64,000 nt of DNA from Saprolegnia diclina VS20. Its lineage: Eukaryota; Oomycota; Saprolegniomycetes; Saprolegniales; Saprolegniaceae. Below the pieces are notes generated by a model. The model did not search any database. It was not told where the DNA came from and worked only from the letters and a program-made list of their open reading frames with translations. The DNA is taken from the NCBI RefSeq assembly GCF_000281045.1, contig NW_008246081.1:550122-614121 (forward strand), written 5' to 3'. The position numbers and the translations under genes were made by a program. Shown here piece after piece: positions 23,090 to 32,968 of the stretch (positions are counted from its first letter, which is position 1; every line of letters begins with the position of its first letter).

Positions 23090-23282
23090 CGTCTTTTTGG
23101 CCAATCATCGTCATGATGGAATGGGATTGGCCGTTGTATTTGTATTTTAGCCAATCCTGCGCTGCAATTTGGATCTTGGAAGGCGGATCCTGGGAAGGCA
23201 CCTGTCAACGTCGACACGAGAGGACAATCAAAATAAACTAAGCTTAGTGTGGGCTTATGGATGCAGTCGGTGGTGTCGGAAA

Positions 23283-24044
23283 CTAGATTACATCTGGCAT
23301 TCTATGGTCGTTTTCCAGATAGCGTGCCAGGTTGTCTGGTACAGCCGACCACGCAGCATCGTCTTGTGCAAAGCGCACGGCGCGGCGCTCGTAGATGGCG
23401 ATAAAATGCTGAAGAAACCGAGTGTACCAGCGCCAAAACACGGCGTGGTCTGCGAGTCCACACTCGCGTGCGGCCCAAAAATGAATGCGCATCCACGTCC
23501 GGGCGTCGGTGAGGTTGAAGTGGTCGCCACGGACGGACGGATCGCGCTTCTCGCTGACCCATGCTTTGGCGTGGCTCACTTGGCGCAGCCCCCAGCGCCC
23601 GCTGTCGGTCCACGGCTGGCCCTCGCCGCCCATTTTTTGGATGATCCAGTCGGCAAGCCGCTGCCCATGGGCCGTCGCGCCGTCCTCTTCAAAGAAGAAT
23701 GGTTTTAGCTGCTTGTCGAGAAATGCCCGGGCGTAAAAGCGCGTACAAAGCTCGCGGATGGTGTCGCCGCCGCCAACGTCGCGCAGGAGCTGGGCCGACG
23801 CCGGCGTCGTCTGAAACGTGAGCGATCGAATGACGACCGGCACATCGCTCCACAGCGCTGGGCTTTGGCGCACTGCGTGGGCGTGGAACGGGCACGAGTC
23901 GGATGCAACATGCATGGGAAGCGCGACATCCACGTTTGCAAATGGGCACTCGGCGGCGCTCGAGACGGCTGCCTCCTGGATCGTCGTGCTCGACTTGGCC
24001 GGGGCGACGGGCGGCGTCGGGTCCTTCGTCAACGTTGTTGTCAT
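23283..24044 (-). CDS. Globin-like (truncated-haemoglobin-type) protein
   Basis: A single-exon frame from ATG 24044 encodes 253 residues. The first about 100 residues are low-complexity and Thr/Ala/Pro-rich. The rest resembles the truncated-haemoglobin fold: a GGGDTIRELCTRFYARAFLD helix with the B/C-helix F-Y pair, then LKPFFFEED, a helix with HGQRLADWIIQKMGGEGQPW where trHbs carry the E helix and the G-G-P loop, and a final DARTWMRIHFWAARECG like the R-D-x-W-L-x-x-M helix. The residue acting as proximal haem ligand is not obvious because of an insertion after the GGEG loop; the His of LRQVSH or of GDHFNL are candidates. Haem binding and any oxygen or NO role are inference. Upstream in-frame sequence has no earlier ATG, only alternative start codons. 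It shares a 215-bp divergent promoter with the UPF0739 gene. Confidence 0.72.
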   Translation of the reverse strand: MTTTLTKDPTPPVAPAKSSTTIQEAAVSSAAECPFANVDVALPMHVASDSCPFHAHAVRQSPALWSDVPVVIRSLTFQTTPASAQLLRDVGGGDTIRELCTRFYARAFLDKQLKPFFFEEDGATAHGQRLADWIIQKMGGEGQPWTDSGRWGLRQVSHAKAWVSEKRDPSVRGDHFNLTDARTWMRIHFWAARECGLADHAVFWRWYTRFLQHFIAIYERRAVRFAQDDAAWSAVPDNLARYLENDHRMPDVI

Positions 24045-24259
24045 CGGAGCGAGTTTGGTAATGCAAGAAGACGACGTCTGGGTGACGGCGCTCTCATCGC
24101 GACGCCTGCAGCGCCAGCGTCGCCGTGGTCGGAGGAAGGTCCTTCCTCGAGATCCTTCTGGGATTCGGTCAACCAATGATACCACGGCAGAAAATAGATC
24201 AACCAATGAAATCGCATTATTTCCGGCTTACCAATCACGGGTGCTGATCCAAGCACGCG

Positions 24260-25324
24260 ATGGCAAGCATCCTCGGGACGCCCGCGAGCTTCGCCGCCAC
24301 ATTTGGCCTCGTCGGCCGGTTTCTCGACGGCGACGACCATCGTGCTTGCCGCGCCGCCTCCAAGGCGGTCGATGGCCTCTATGCTGACTGCATGAGTCCG
24401 TCGCCCGATTGCAGCGGACACGTCCGGCGACAGATCGTTCATGCCATCACCAGGGTAGGCGCCTTCTGCCAGTTGCAAAGGCCATAGTGCTGCAGTTGTA
24501 GTACGCTCGCACGCTGCAAAAGAAGGTGCGGTGGCCGCAAAAAGTTGTGGCGGCGTTGGCCAACGACCTCTTCCTCGTCGTCACGGGCGTCCGCATTGCG
24601 TGCCTTGTCGACTGTGCAGCGATCCCGCAGCCACGCGCGTTGGCCCTCCTCGCTGCTCTACGCGAGGTACCTCGCACTCGACTAAAAGCGACTCACAGAG
24701 GCTAGGAACTCATGGGCTGTGACCACGTACGAGCCGTCTACCTCGATGACGACCTCTTCTTTGTTCATGCGCGCCGTCTCTCCCGCTCTCTCGTGACCGA
24801 CGTCGCGTCGCTTTGGGCACATCGCTTGTGCATTGACGTCACGCCCTCGGCAAGCTCCTCCACGAGCACCGCACCGACGGTACGCCGTTCGCAGAGATGT
24901 ACGCATACGCGATCCCGTGCCCTAGATCCTGACGCCGCCGCCTGCGCTCTCGGCGTTTGCGACTGCGCTCGTCACAGCCCTCACGTGGTCGACCGCCCAC
25001 CACGTCCTGGCGTTGACACCGCTGCTGCAACGTTTCTCACAGAGTGCAATTGCCGTAGCGGGACTCCTCTTGGACTACCCGGTGCTTTACTGGCACGTGG
25101 CCCCGCACAGCCTGCCCGGCAACACGCTGGGACTGCAGCCACTCGTGCTCTACACCGTGACCATCGACGTCGATGGCGCGGCGCTTGCGGTTGCCCAGTT
25201 TAGCGCACCGCAAGCACTCCATGATGCACGGGTGCTTCGCGCGCGCTGTCGCCGGCGCACGTCGACTGGTCACGTTCTCCATGTAGTTTCGACGACATGC
25301 GTGCTTCCCCGTGTGTCTCTCTAG
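24260..25324 (+). CDS. UPF0739 (C1orf74-like) protein, with a possible one-base frameshift
   Basis: Four exons (24260-24454, 24501-24666, 24706-24879, 24926-25324) with introns of 46, 39 and 46 bp give roughly 310 residues. The C-terminal exon matches the human C1orf74 pattern: AGLLLDYPVLYWH corresponds to GILLGYPVPY, followed by the L-x-P-L-V-L-Y-T block, a central FSAPQAL and a closing VVSTTCVLPRVSL. Exon 2 has RIACLVDCA where homologues have VLYDCNSA. The function of the family is unknown. In exon 2 a run of six A at 24538-24543 throws the frame: YARTLQKKVRWPQK before it and VVAALANDLFLVV after it both look real but lie in different frames, so either the assembly has one A too many or the allele is broken. 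Exon 1 is the weakest part of the model. Confidence 0.72.
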
Positions 25325-25412
25325 GGGAAGATTGCTCTCCTAGTTTAGCAAGTCGACCCCACTTGACGTAATGGTATATAGTGTCTATTTCGTAACCGGA
25401 AAGGACTCGGGT

Positions 25413-28025
25413 TTACACGTCGACGCGCTCAAAGACGATGATCATCTCGCAGTGCTCCGTGTGCGGGAACATGTCGACTGGCGCCGCAAAGACCGGCTTG
25501 AACGGCGTGCCGCGGAGGTTGCTCGTGCACGGACCGCACAGCGTCGTCGCGTCCTAGTTCATACATATGAGCCGTCCATGTCACGACAATGACAAATCAA
25601 GTCTGTCACGACGACATCTCGAAATGCGCACGTACGTTGATGAGCGAGACGGTGGGGTTGCAGCTCACATACACAATGCGCTTGACGGGGCGCGTGTCGC
25701 GGAGCGAGCGCAGCACCTTGGTATGCAAGCCAGCGCGCGGCGGGTCGACGATCGCCACGGCCTCCTTGAGGAATTCGGCGCCTTCGCCCTCGGGCTTCTT
25801 CTTGAGCAGCTCCTTCATGACGTCTTCGGCCTTGGAGTTGATGAACGAGATGTTGCGAATGTTGTTGAGCTCGGCGTTCACAGCGGCGTCGTCCGTCGCA
25901 GCCTTGCACAGCTCGACACCAATCACCTTGCGCGCGTCTTGGGCCACGCAGATGCCGATCGTACCCGTGCCGCAGCACACGTCGTAGACCTGCGTCGCGT
26001 CGCTCGCGGCGGCGAAGCGCTTGACGAGCGAGTAGAGCACTTCCGCGCCCGGCGTGTTGACCTGGAAGAAAGCCTGCGCCGAGATGCGGAACTTGAGGCC
26101 GAGGAGCTCTTCCTCAATGGTCGTCGCGCCAAAGACGTGCTCGATCGGGTGGTCCTCGGTCGGCGCCGAGACGCCCGTGTACTCTTGCACAAACATGGAC
26201 GAGATGGCTGGGTGCGCCGCTGTGAGCGTCTCGACCAACGCCGTCTTCTCGGTCGTCCAGGCCTCGGCGTCGACGCTGCTCGGGTTGGCTTGGATCATGA
26301 GCATGATTTGGTTGGTGCGCTGCGAGAGGCGGATCGTCAACAGTCGCCACACGCCTTCGTGCGTCATGACGTCATAGACGGGCATCGACGACGTTTCCAA
26401 GTGCGCCTAAGGTCCAATTCATTGATACATTGATACTTTTTCAAGACCGAGAATGTACCTGGAACGTGCGGCAAATGTCCTTCATGACCTGCGGCACGTT
26501 GATGCACTCGTCGGCCACGCCGACGGCGACAACGCCTTCCTTGAACATGCCGACGCGGAAGCCGACCACGGGCTTGTGCTCGACGTCGTAGCCAAAGGTA
26601 AACTCGCACTTGTTGCGGTAGCCCTCGAGGATCGGCGAAGCCGCGATCGGTTCCATGGGGCAGCACAACCCTATTCCTCTGTCAACAGTGTTTGATACAA
26701 CTCGATATACCCTTGTGCGAGGCAAAGCCTTGGATCGACGTCGCCGCGTCAATGTTGGTGCGGCTCACGAGCGTGCCGTCCGTCTCAACGTGGACAATCT
26801 CGACGCGGGCAGCATCTTCGGTCGACTGAACAAAGATGAGCTTGGCGTCGTGGGACGTGAGCCCGTGCACGCGCGGGTACGGCATCTCGGGCGCCGGTGC
26901 AAACTCGAGCACGGAAGTGGCTTCCGGGCCGAGCGGTGCCTTGACCCAGCCAGTAGCCGTCGCCACGTAGAGGAAGCCCTGGTGCACACTCATGGCCGAG
27001 ACGTGGCCGAGGCCCGTCGCCAGCGTCACCCACTCGATCACGTCGCGGCGACCCTTGACGACACGGCGCACAATCTACAAGGCATCAGTCGCACACTGGG
27101 AATGACCAAAGAGACATACGTCGCCGTTGGCGGTGGCGCAGAGGAGGTGGCCACGGAGCGAGGCGAGCGAGGTCACGGCGGCCGTCGGGCCGTTGGAGAG
27201 GTACCGCCACGACGTCGTGTGCTTCTGGTACGTGTGGAGCGACCCATCACGGTGCACACCGACGAGCTCGGACGCAAACGTGACGAGGCCGATGATACCC
27301 TCGGCCTTGGCACGCGCGACCCACGGGTTCTCGATAGACGAGAGGACTTGCTCGTAGAGCGTCTCGTTGGCGACGATGTAGAGCGAGCCGGTCGCATCGA
27401 GCCATTCGGGCACGGGCACTTCAAGCGCCGGCCCGCCGACAACGTCGTGGATCGTCTCGACCTTTTGCTGCTTGCGCATGCGCTTGCGCTCTTCGAGGAC
27501 GCGCTTCTGCTTGTCCGCAAACTCCTTGCGCGTCTGGCGCACGATCTTGACAAGCACCTTCTTCATCGCGTCTTCCTTGCGCTCGAGCTGCTCGGCGTAG
27601 TCGACGTTGTGCCACGGCGTCACGGCCTCGATGACCGTCTTGAGCGCGCCCGGCTCGCCCGACGACGCGTCGTCCGACTTGGCCATGGGCTTCAAGCTGC
27701 GCTTGGGCAAGGCGGCCTTGACCTCGAGCTTCTCGCCGTTCTTCCACTCAATCTCGGCGAGGACGCTCAGCGCCGCATCGCGCTGCTCCTTGTCTTCGTA
27801 AATGATAAAGCCATACGAGAGCTTGTTGAGCTTCTGGACCGCCTTGAAGCTGTGGCCGCTGGCTTCGAGGACCTTGGTGAGCTCGTCCTTCTCGGACCAC
27901 TGGCCAAAGTTGAGCACAATGATCTTGCACTCGTCGTTCTTGGTGAGGTGACCCGGCGCGACGTCGCCCGCGTCGTCCTGCGCCTTGCGCTTCTTGCCAT
28001 AGTGCTTGTTACGCTGCCCGCCCAT
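25413..28025 (-). CDS. TRMT2A: tRNA (uracil-5-)-methyltransferase, TRMT2A type, with propeller-like insertion
   Basis: Five exons (28025-27120, 27074-26711, 26670-26459, 26406-25636, 25553-25413) with introns of 45, 40, 52 and 82 bp encode about 797 residues, against 625 in human. Order: basic N-terminus (MGGQRNKHYGKKRK); an RRM at about residues 28-105 (KIIVLNFG, then SYGFIIYEDKEQR); the TRMT2A linker TPWHNVDYAEQL; a segment of about 190 residues with WD/kelch-like strands (see findings); then the catalytic part starting SPILEGYRNKCEFTFG. SAM motif I is DVCCGTGTIGI, motif IV VDPPRAGLH, the catalytic Cys lies in VYVSCNPT, and the C-terminal exon has the GTPFKPV...FPHTEHCEM end. The family makes m5U54 in tRNA. 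An in-frame ATG at 28133 could add 36 residues; I prefer 28025 because it opens the basic stretch. Confidence 0.9.
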
Positions 28026-28325
28026 GCTGCTGGTCGTGATCTTGCAGCGAATGGTCCGGTTGCGCCTACCGTAAATTCCCGTAAACTCGCGTATATTTCC
28101 CGTGTATTGCAATAGAAAACGACATTCCGGCATTCTTTTATTTTATTACTTACAACTATTCAGTACATAATTACGGCTTGGAATAAAAAATGCGTTTTAT
28201 ACTACCCTCGCGTTGGTTGGTGAGGGATTATTCCGCACTTCACCGAGCACCAAATCACCCTCGTTACAAGCCCCCCTTGATTGACGGACGCTTCTCGATA
28301 CAAGATCCGCCTATTGCGCAATCGC

Positions 28326-28946
28326 ATGAGCACCATGGACGAAGGCCAAGGCCGGGTCGTGCGGACGTCGCGGCCGCTCCGCCATGTGATGCACCTGCCG
28401 CCGACCATGACGAGCAGTGGGCTCGAGGTCTCCGTGCATGAGTGTCCCCGCACCCTCCTGCGCGAGCTCGTCCACGTCTTCCCGGCCACGCTCAAGAAGG
28501 ACAGCGCGGTCCTTGGGGTCGTGACCTGCCAGCACGCCTGCGTGGACCTCGCCCAGTTTGGCGGCGAGGCCGACAAGGAAAAGGACCGGCTCCTCGAGAA
28601 CTTTGCGCGCTGGGCCCAAGACGTGGCGACGGCGATCGTCGCGTCTGGTCACTGGGCGGACTTTATCGACCCGTGCTCGGGACTGCCGGTACGACGCCTC
28701 GCCTGGCCTTGGCTCACAACAATGGTGCTGCTGTAGATGCTCGCCATGAACTCGAGCAAGGTCTACAGCGAAGTCGACGGCGTCGAAGTGCTCTTGCACT
28801 ACTCGTGCCTCAGCGCCGGCATGTGCAAGATCCTCCTCCATCCCGAATGGGGCGCTGCCGTGTACCCGGCGTCGCTCTTCACGACGGCGCCCTACGACGT
28901 TGTTCATGCTATTATCTCCAAGGGTTTTGTCCACGCGCAGGCATGA
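28326..28946 (+). CDS. MMADHC: MMADHC-type protein (cobalamin trafficking, cblD homologue)
   Basis: Two exons (28326-28688 and 28737-28946) joined across a 48-bp intron encode 190 residues. The conserved block of MMADHC runs from RDRLLENFARWAQD-like spacing (here KDRLLENFARWAQDVATAI) through SGHWADFIDPCSGLPV, equivalent to the human GYWADFIDPSSGL, and on to GMCKILLHPEWGAAVYPASL, equivalent to CCKVIRHSLWGTHVVVGSI with the conserved Cys. MMADHC partners MMACHC and partitions vitamin B12 between cytosolic methionine synthase and mitochondrial methylmalonyl-CoA mutase. The protein is shorter than human (296 residues): the long N-terminal leader is missing and no clear mitochondrial presequence is visible. 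The gene shares a 300-bp divergent promoter with the methyltransferase gene. Confidence 0.88.
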
Positions 28947-29515
28947 GCGCCTCCGACCTCAGTACCGCTCTCCCCCGCTTGTAAGATGCCCAAGTAATTA
29001 TCGCTACGCTACGTTCGTGCTCTGGTTCGAAATGAGAGCACCCATTGACGAGGCAAGTGGAAGACGCTGGGCCAAGCACCAGCGTCGACTCGAGCCAGGA
29101 CCTTCCACAGATCTGCAGGATCCTCCACCTGTGCATATACCTACGCAATACTGGGACGAGTGGAATGATGGACGATCGCTACAATGGTCGACGCCGGAAG
29201 CGGTCGCCTGTTACTTGCTTCCCGCGTGGCGCCCCTCTGGGGTGTGTCCCGCGTTGCGGTTGTGGCATTTAGATTCGGCACACTCACTAGATTCGGCATA
29301 TACCGCCGCATCGCGCCTCCGGTGCGCTACCAAGGACGTGCACGACCCGTCGTAGGTAGTGCTCGCGACGCTAGCGACAGTAATGCGAGGCTGTGTGGTC
29401 GTCCTGGCACACAGTGCGACGTGCGTGAACTGCTCGAAGCGGTGTCGGGTGCCGGTGGTTACTTTCGGCATGTGCCGCAAATACACCCCGGGCTTCCTGG
29501 GGTTCCATTTGCAAG
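28947..29515. other. Intergenic between MMADHC and XPD
   Basis: About 570 bp without a supportable gene. Open frames here are short and overlap on both strands. The XPD N-terminus at 29516 aligns from its first residue with homologues, so no upstream exon is needed. Confidence 0.45.
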
Positions 29516-32097
29516 ATGCGGCTGGAAATCGAAGGCCTCGAGGTGCTCTTCCCATACCCGCGCGTGTACGCGGAGCAGGTCGCGTACATGCGCGAGCTCA
29601 AGCGCGCCCTCGACGCCAAGGGCCATGCGATGCTGGAGATGCCCACGGGTACGGGCAAGACGGTCTCGCTCCTCTCGCTTGTCCTCTCGTACAAGGTACG
29701 ACGACCAGCATGATGCTGCTCGCGACGATACAAGCCACATTTGCATGTAGGCGGCGCATCCGCAGACAACTGGCAAGCTCATTTACTGCACGCGAACGGT
29801 GCCCGAGATGTCCAAGTGCGTCGAAGAGATCAAGCACTTGATGAAGTACCGCAACGAGGTGCTCGGCGACGCCTCGATGGGCATCACGGCCGTCTGCTTG
29901 AGTTCGCGCCGCAACATGTGCGTGCACTCGCGCGTCATGGCCCACGCCGACGGCGAGACCGTCGACGCGCAATGCCGCAACATGACTGCGCCCTGGGTCC
30001 GGTCCCAAGCCGCGTCGCGCAACTTGGAGACGTGCAGCTTTTACGAGCAGTACGACTCGCGCTCGATGGACCAGCGCGTGCTCGAGCCCGGTGTGTACAC
30101 GCTCGACGACCTCAAGGCCATGGGCACGGCGAAAGGCTGGTGCCCGTACTTTATGACGCGCCACGCGCTCACGTTTGCGGACGTGGTTGTGTACAACTAC
30201 CAGTACATGCTCGACCCCAAGGTCTCGACCATGGTCTCACGCTCGCTCGAGCGCGACTGCATCGTCGTCTTTGACGAAGCGCACAACATTGACAACGTCT
30301 GCATTGAAGCGCTCAGCGTCACGCTCAACCGGCGCGGCCTCGACCGCGCATCGCGCAACCTCACGACCATCAGGTACCTTCCATCGACTTTGGAATCGGT
30401 TTGTTTGACCGTCGATGGGCCGATGATAGCACGACGGTCTCGCGCATGAAGCAGGCCGACAAGGCGCGGCTGGACGCCGAGTACCGCCGGCTCGTGGAAG
30501 GGCTGCGCTCGAGCGGCACGGTCGTCGCCCCAAACAGCGGCAATACCGACGACACGACCGAGCTGGGCGCGCCTGTCTTGCCCAACGACATTTTGGAGGA
30601 GGCGATTCCGGGCAGCATTCGCCGCGCCGAGCACTTTATCGCGTTCATGCGGCGCCTCATCGAGTACCTCCGCACGCGCATCCGCGTCCGCAACGTCGAG
30701 AGTGAGACGCCCGCGGCCTTTCTCCACGCAATGCAAACCGCGATTGCAGTCGACACGAAGCCAATGAAGTTTTGCTACTCGCGGCTCCAGTCGCTCCTTC
30801 GGACGCTCGAGATTACAAACCTCGAAGAGTTCAATGCGCTCAACCAGGTCGCGGACTTTGCGACGCTCGTGGCCACGTACGCCGATGGCTTCATGCTCAT
30901 CCTCGAGCCGACGGACCAGCACAATGCGCCGCAGCCGATCCTGCAGCTCGCGTGCCTCGACGCGTCTCTCGCGATGCGCCCCGTCTTTGAACGGTGCGTC
31001 CTCTTTTCATTTGTCTCGAGTTTGGATTTTTGTGATTTTTGTGATTTTTTCGTCTTTTTTGTGCTTTTTTCTGATTTTTTGTGTTTATTCTGATGTTTTG
31101 AGTTTATTCTGATGCCGTCGGTAGCTTTTCGACGGTCGTCTTGACGTCCGGCACGCTGTCGCCGATCGACTTGTACCCGCGGCTGCTCAACTTTTCGCCG
31201 GTCGTGCGCGAGTCGCTGCCCATGTCGGTGTACCGGTCGTGCATTTGCCCGCTCGTGATCACACGGGGCAGCGACCAAATGCCCGTGAGCACCAAGTTTG
31301 ATTTGCGCGATGACATGTCGGTCGTGCGCAACTATGGCGGTCTCCTCCTCGAGATGGCAGCGTGCGTGCCCGACGGCATGGTGTGCTTCTTCCCGTCGTA
31401 CATGTACATGGAGAACATCATTGCGCAGTGGGACGTGCTTGGCGTACTCAAGAAGGTGCTGGCGCACAAGCTCATCTTTATTGAAACCAAAGACATTGTC
31501 GAGACGACGCTCGCCCTCGACAACTACAAGCGCGCGTGCGACATTGGCCGCGGCGCTGTCTTCTTCTCGGTGGCGCGCGGCAAGGTCGCCGAAGGCATCG
31601 ATTTCGACCGTCACTATGGGCGCGCTGTGCTCCTCTTTGGGATCCCGTTCCAGTACACGCTCTCGAACGTGCTCCGCGCCCGCTTGGAGTACCTCCGGTA
31701 CACGCACCACATTCGCGAAGGCGACTTTTTGACGTTTGACGCGCTGCGCCAAGCGGCGCAGTGCGCAGGGCGCGTCATTCGCTCGAAAGCCGACTATGGC
31801 ATCATTGTGTTTGCCGACTCGCGCTACAACCGCCATGACAAGCGCTCGAAGCTGCCGCCGTGGATCAACCAGTTCCTCCTCGAGTCCCATTTGAATCTGA
31901 GCGTCGACATGGCCGTCTTTATGAGCAAGAAGTACCTCAGCCTCATGGCCCAGCCCATCGAAGACGGCCCCAACATGCACTCGATCCTCCTCGACGAAGC
32001 CGCGGTCGCAAAGTACCTCGGCCAGCACCCGCCGTCGGCCATCCTCACGGACGGAGACAACGCCGAGTCGGCCGCCAAGAAGGCCCGCGTCGAGTGA
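29516..32097 (+). CDS. ERCC2: XPD/ERCC2/Rad3 DNA helicase, TFIIH subunit
   Basis: Four exons (29516-29695, 29751-30373, 30430-30993, 31125-32097) with introns of 55, 56 and 131 bp encode 779 residues (human 760). It opens [20 protein letters not shown], colinear with human XPD. Walker A is [12 protein letters not shown] at about residues 42-52, and the DEAH box is [13 protein letters not shown]. The four Fe-S cluster cysteines fall near residues 117, 135, 154 and 191 (in RRNMCVH, DAQC, ETCSFY and GWCPYF), matching human C116-C190. Helicase domain 2 contains [28 protein letters not shown] and the [14 protein letters not shown] motif VI. XPD is the 5'-3' helicase of TFIIH in nucleotide-excision repair and transcription initiation. 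All catalytic motifs are intact. The third intron is more than twice the length of the others and T-rich. Confidence 0.96.
30994..31124 (+). repeat. Long T-rich intron of XPD with degenerate GTGATTTT repeats
   Basis: This 131-bp GT-AG intron is strongly T-rich on the coding strand and contains repeated GTGATTTTT-like units and two copies of TTTATTCTGATG. Nearly all other introns in the window are 39-57 bp, so it stands out as an expanded simple-sequence intron. Confidence 0.75.
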
Positions 32098-32968
32098 CCT
32101 TGTAACTTAAAAAGAAGACCCAGCATCACCACCAACGACTCGGCTGCATACGTTATTGCGCGTTCTCTCGCTTAAGCCACATTTGGCGGCGGTTCAGTTG
32201 AGGCTGTGGGATACACGCTTCGGCCAACGAGCGTCGATCTTGAAGACAAACAACGAGCGGATTCGACGGCGTGTCGCAGAGCGTTGGCTGCAACCAATGT
32301 TTATTAGTAATTGGACTATGACGAGATCTTGTGCACCACGCAAAGCGGCCCATATTCGCGCTGGTAGCGTCAAACCATTGCCCACGCCGAGACAATGCTA
32401 CTTGGCATATGCATCCTTCTACGTAGCCCTGCGTCGTGGTCATGCTTTGACGCGGGCCCCAACATGCCATCGCAGCGTCAAGTCTGGACGCTGCACAGCT
32501 CCTCTTGGTGTTGACCGGTTGACTCGCGACGCGGGGCTATGACGCTAGCTGACCACGGCGTCAACTAAGAAATCATACCGGTACGGTAGTCGGTCCTCTG
32601 CATACGAGTATATGTTTCTCAATTTGCGCGTTATTAGCAGATCGGTCGTAGCTCTTTCGGCTCATCAATGCAGTGGCACGTTTACGTTACGCTCGACCTC
32701 TCGTGCCATTCGCCCCGATGACGCAACTCGTGCACGCGCGTCAAAACCATCACTCTGCTGTCCGGATACGCTTGATTCGCGTCCGGATACGGCCAAAAAC
32801 GGCCGGATACCGCGACATGCGTCGACGGCATGGGGCTTTATCACCTAATCCGATGCTTGATGGCGACAAGTCTCGTTCGTGGTCCACGAAAGCATCGTCG
32901 CGTGTGTTGGTGCTTGCAAGAAATTTGCATAAAACCGAAGCTCATAACGCAATTTGCTACCTTCCAGC
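32098..32968. other. Intergenic upstream of the ABC transporter
   Basis: About 870 bp with no supportable gene. The 3' half is the likely promoter and leader of the transporter and holds three CCGGATAC copies (annotated separately). No tRNA, transposon end or coding exon recognised. Confidence 0.5.
32762..32810 (+). promoter_or_regulatory. Cluster of three CCGGATAC motifs upstream of the PDR transporter
   Basis: The octamer CCGGATAC occurs at 32762-32769, 32783-32790 and 32803-32810, spaced 20-21 bp apart (about two helical turns) and about 160-205 bp before the transporter start. Single copies occur near other start codons in the window. A binding site for a transcription factor is inferred from regular spacing and recurrence only. 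Confidence 0.4.

Noticed and set aside
26655-28115. A 486-codon open frame on the plus strand
   Set aside because: Antisense to TRMT2A exons with shadow composition (Arg/Leu/Val/Asp-rich), spanning two introns of the real gene.
30775-32028. A 417-codon minus-strand open frame
   Set aside because: Antisense to XPD and running through its T-rich intron; the low-complexity Lys/Ser segment comes from that intron.
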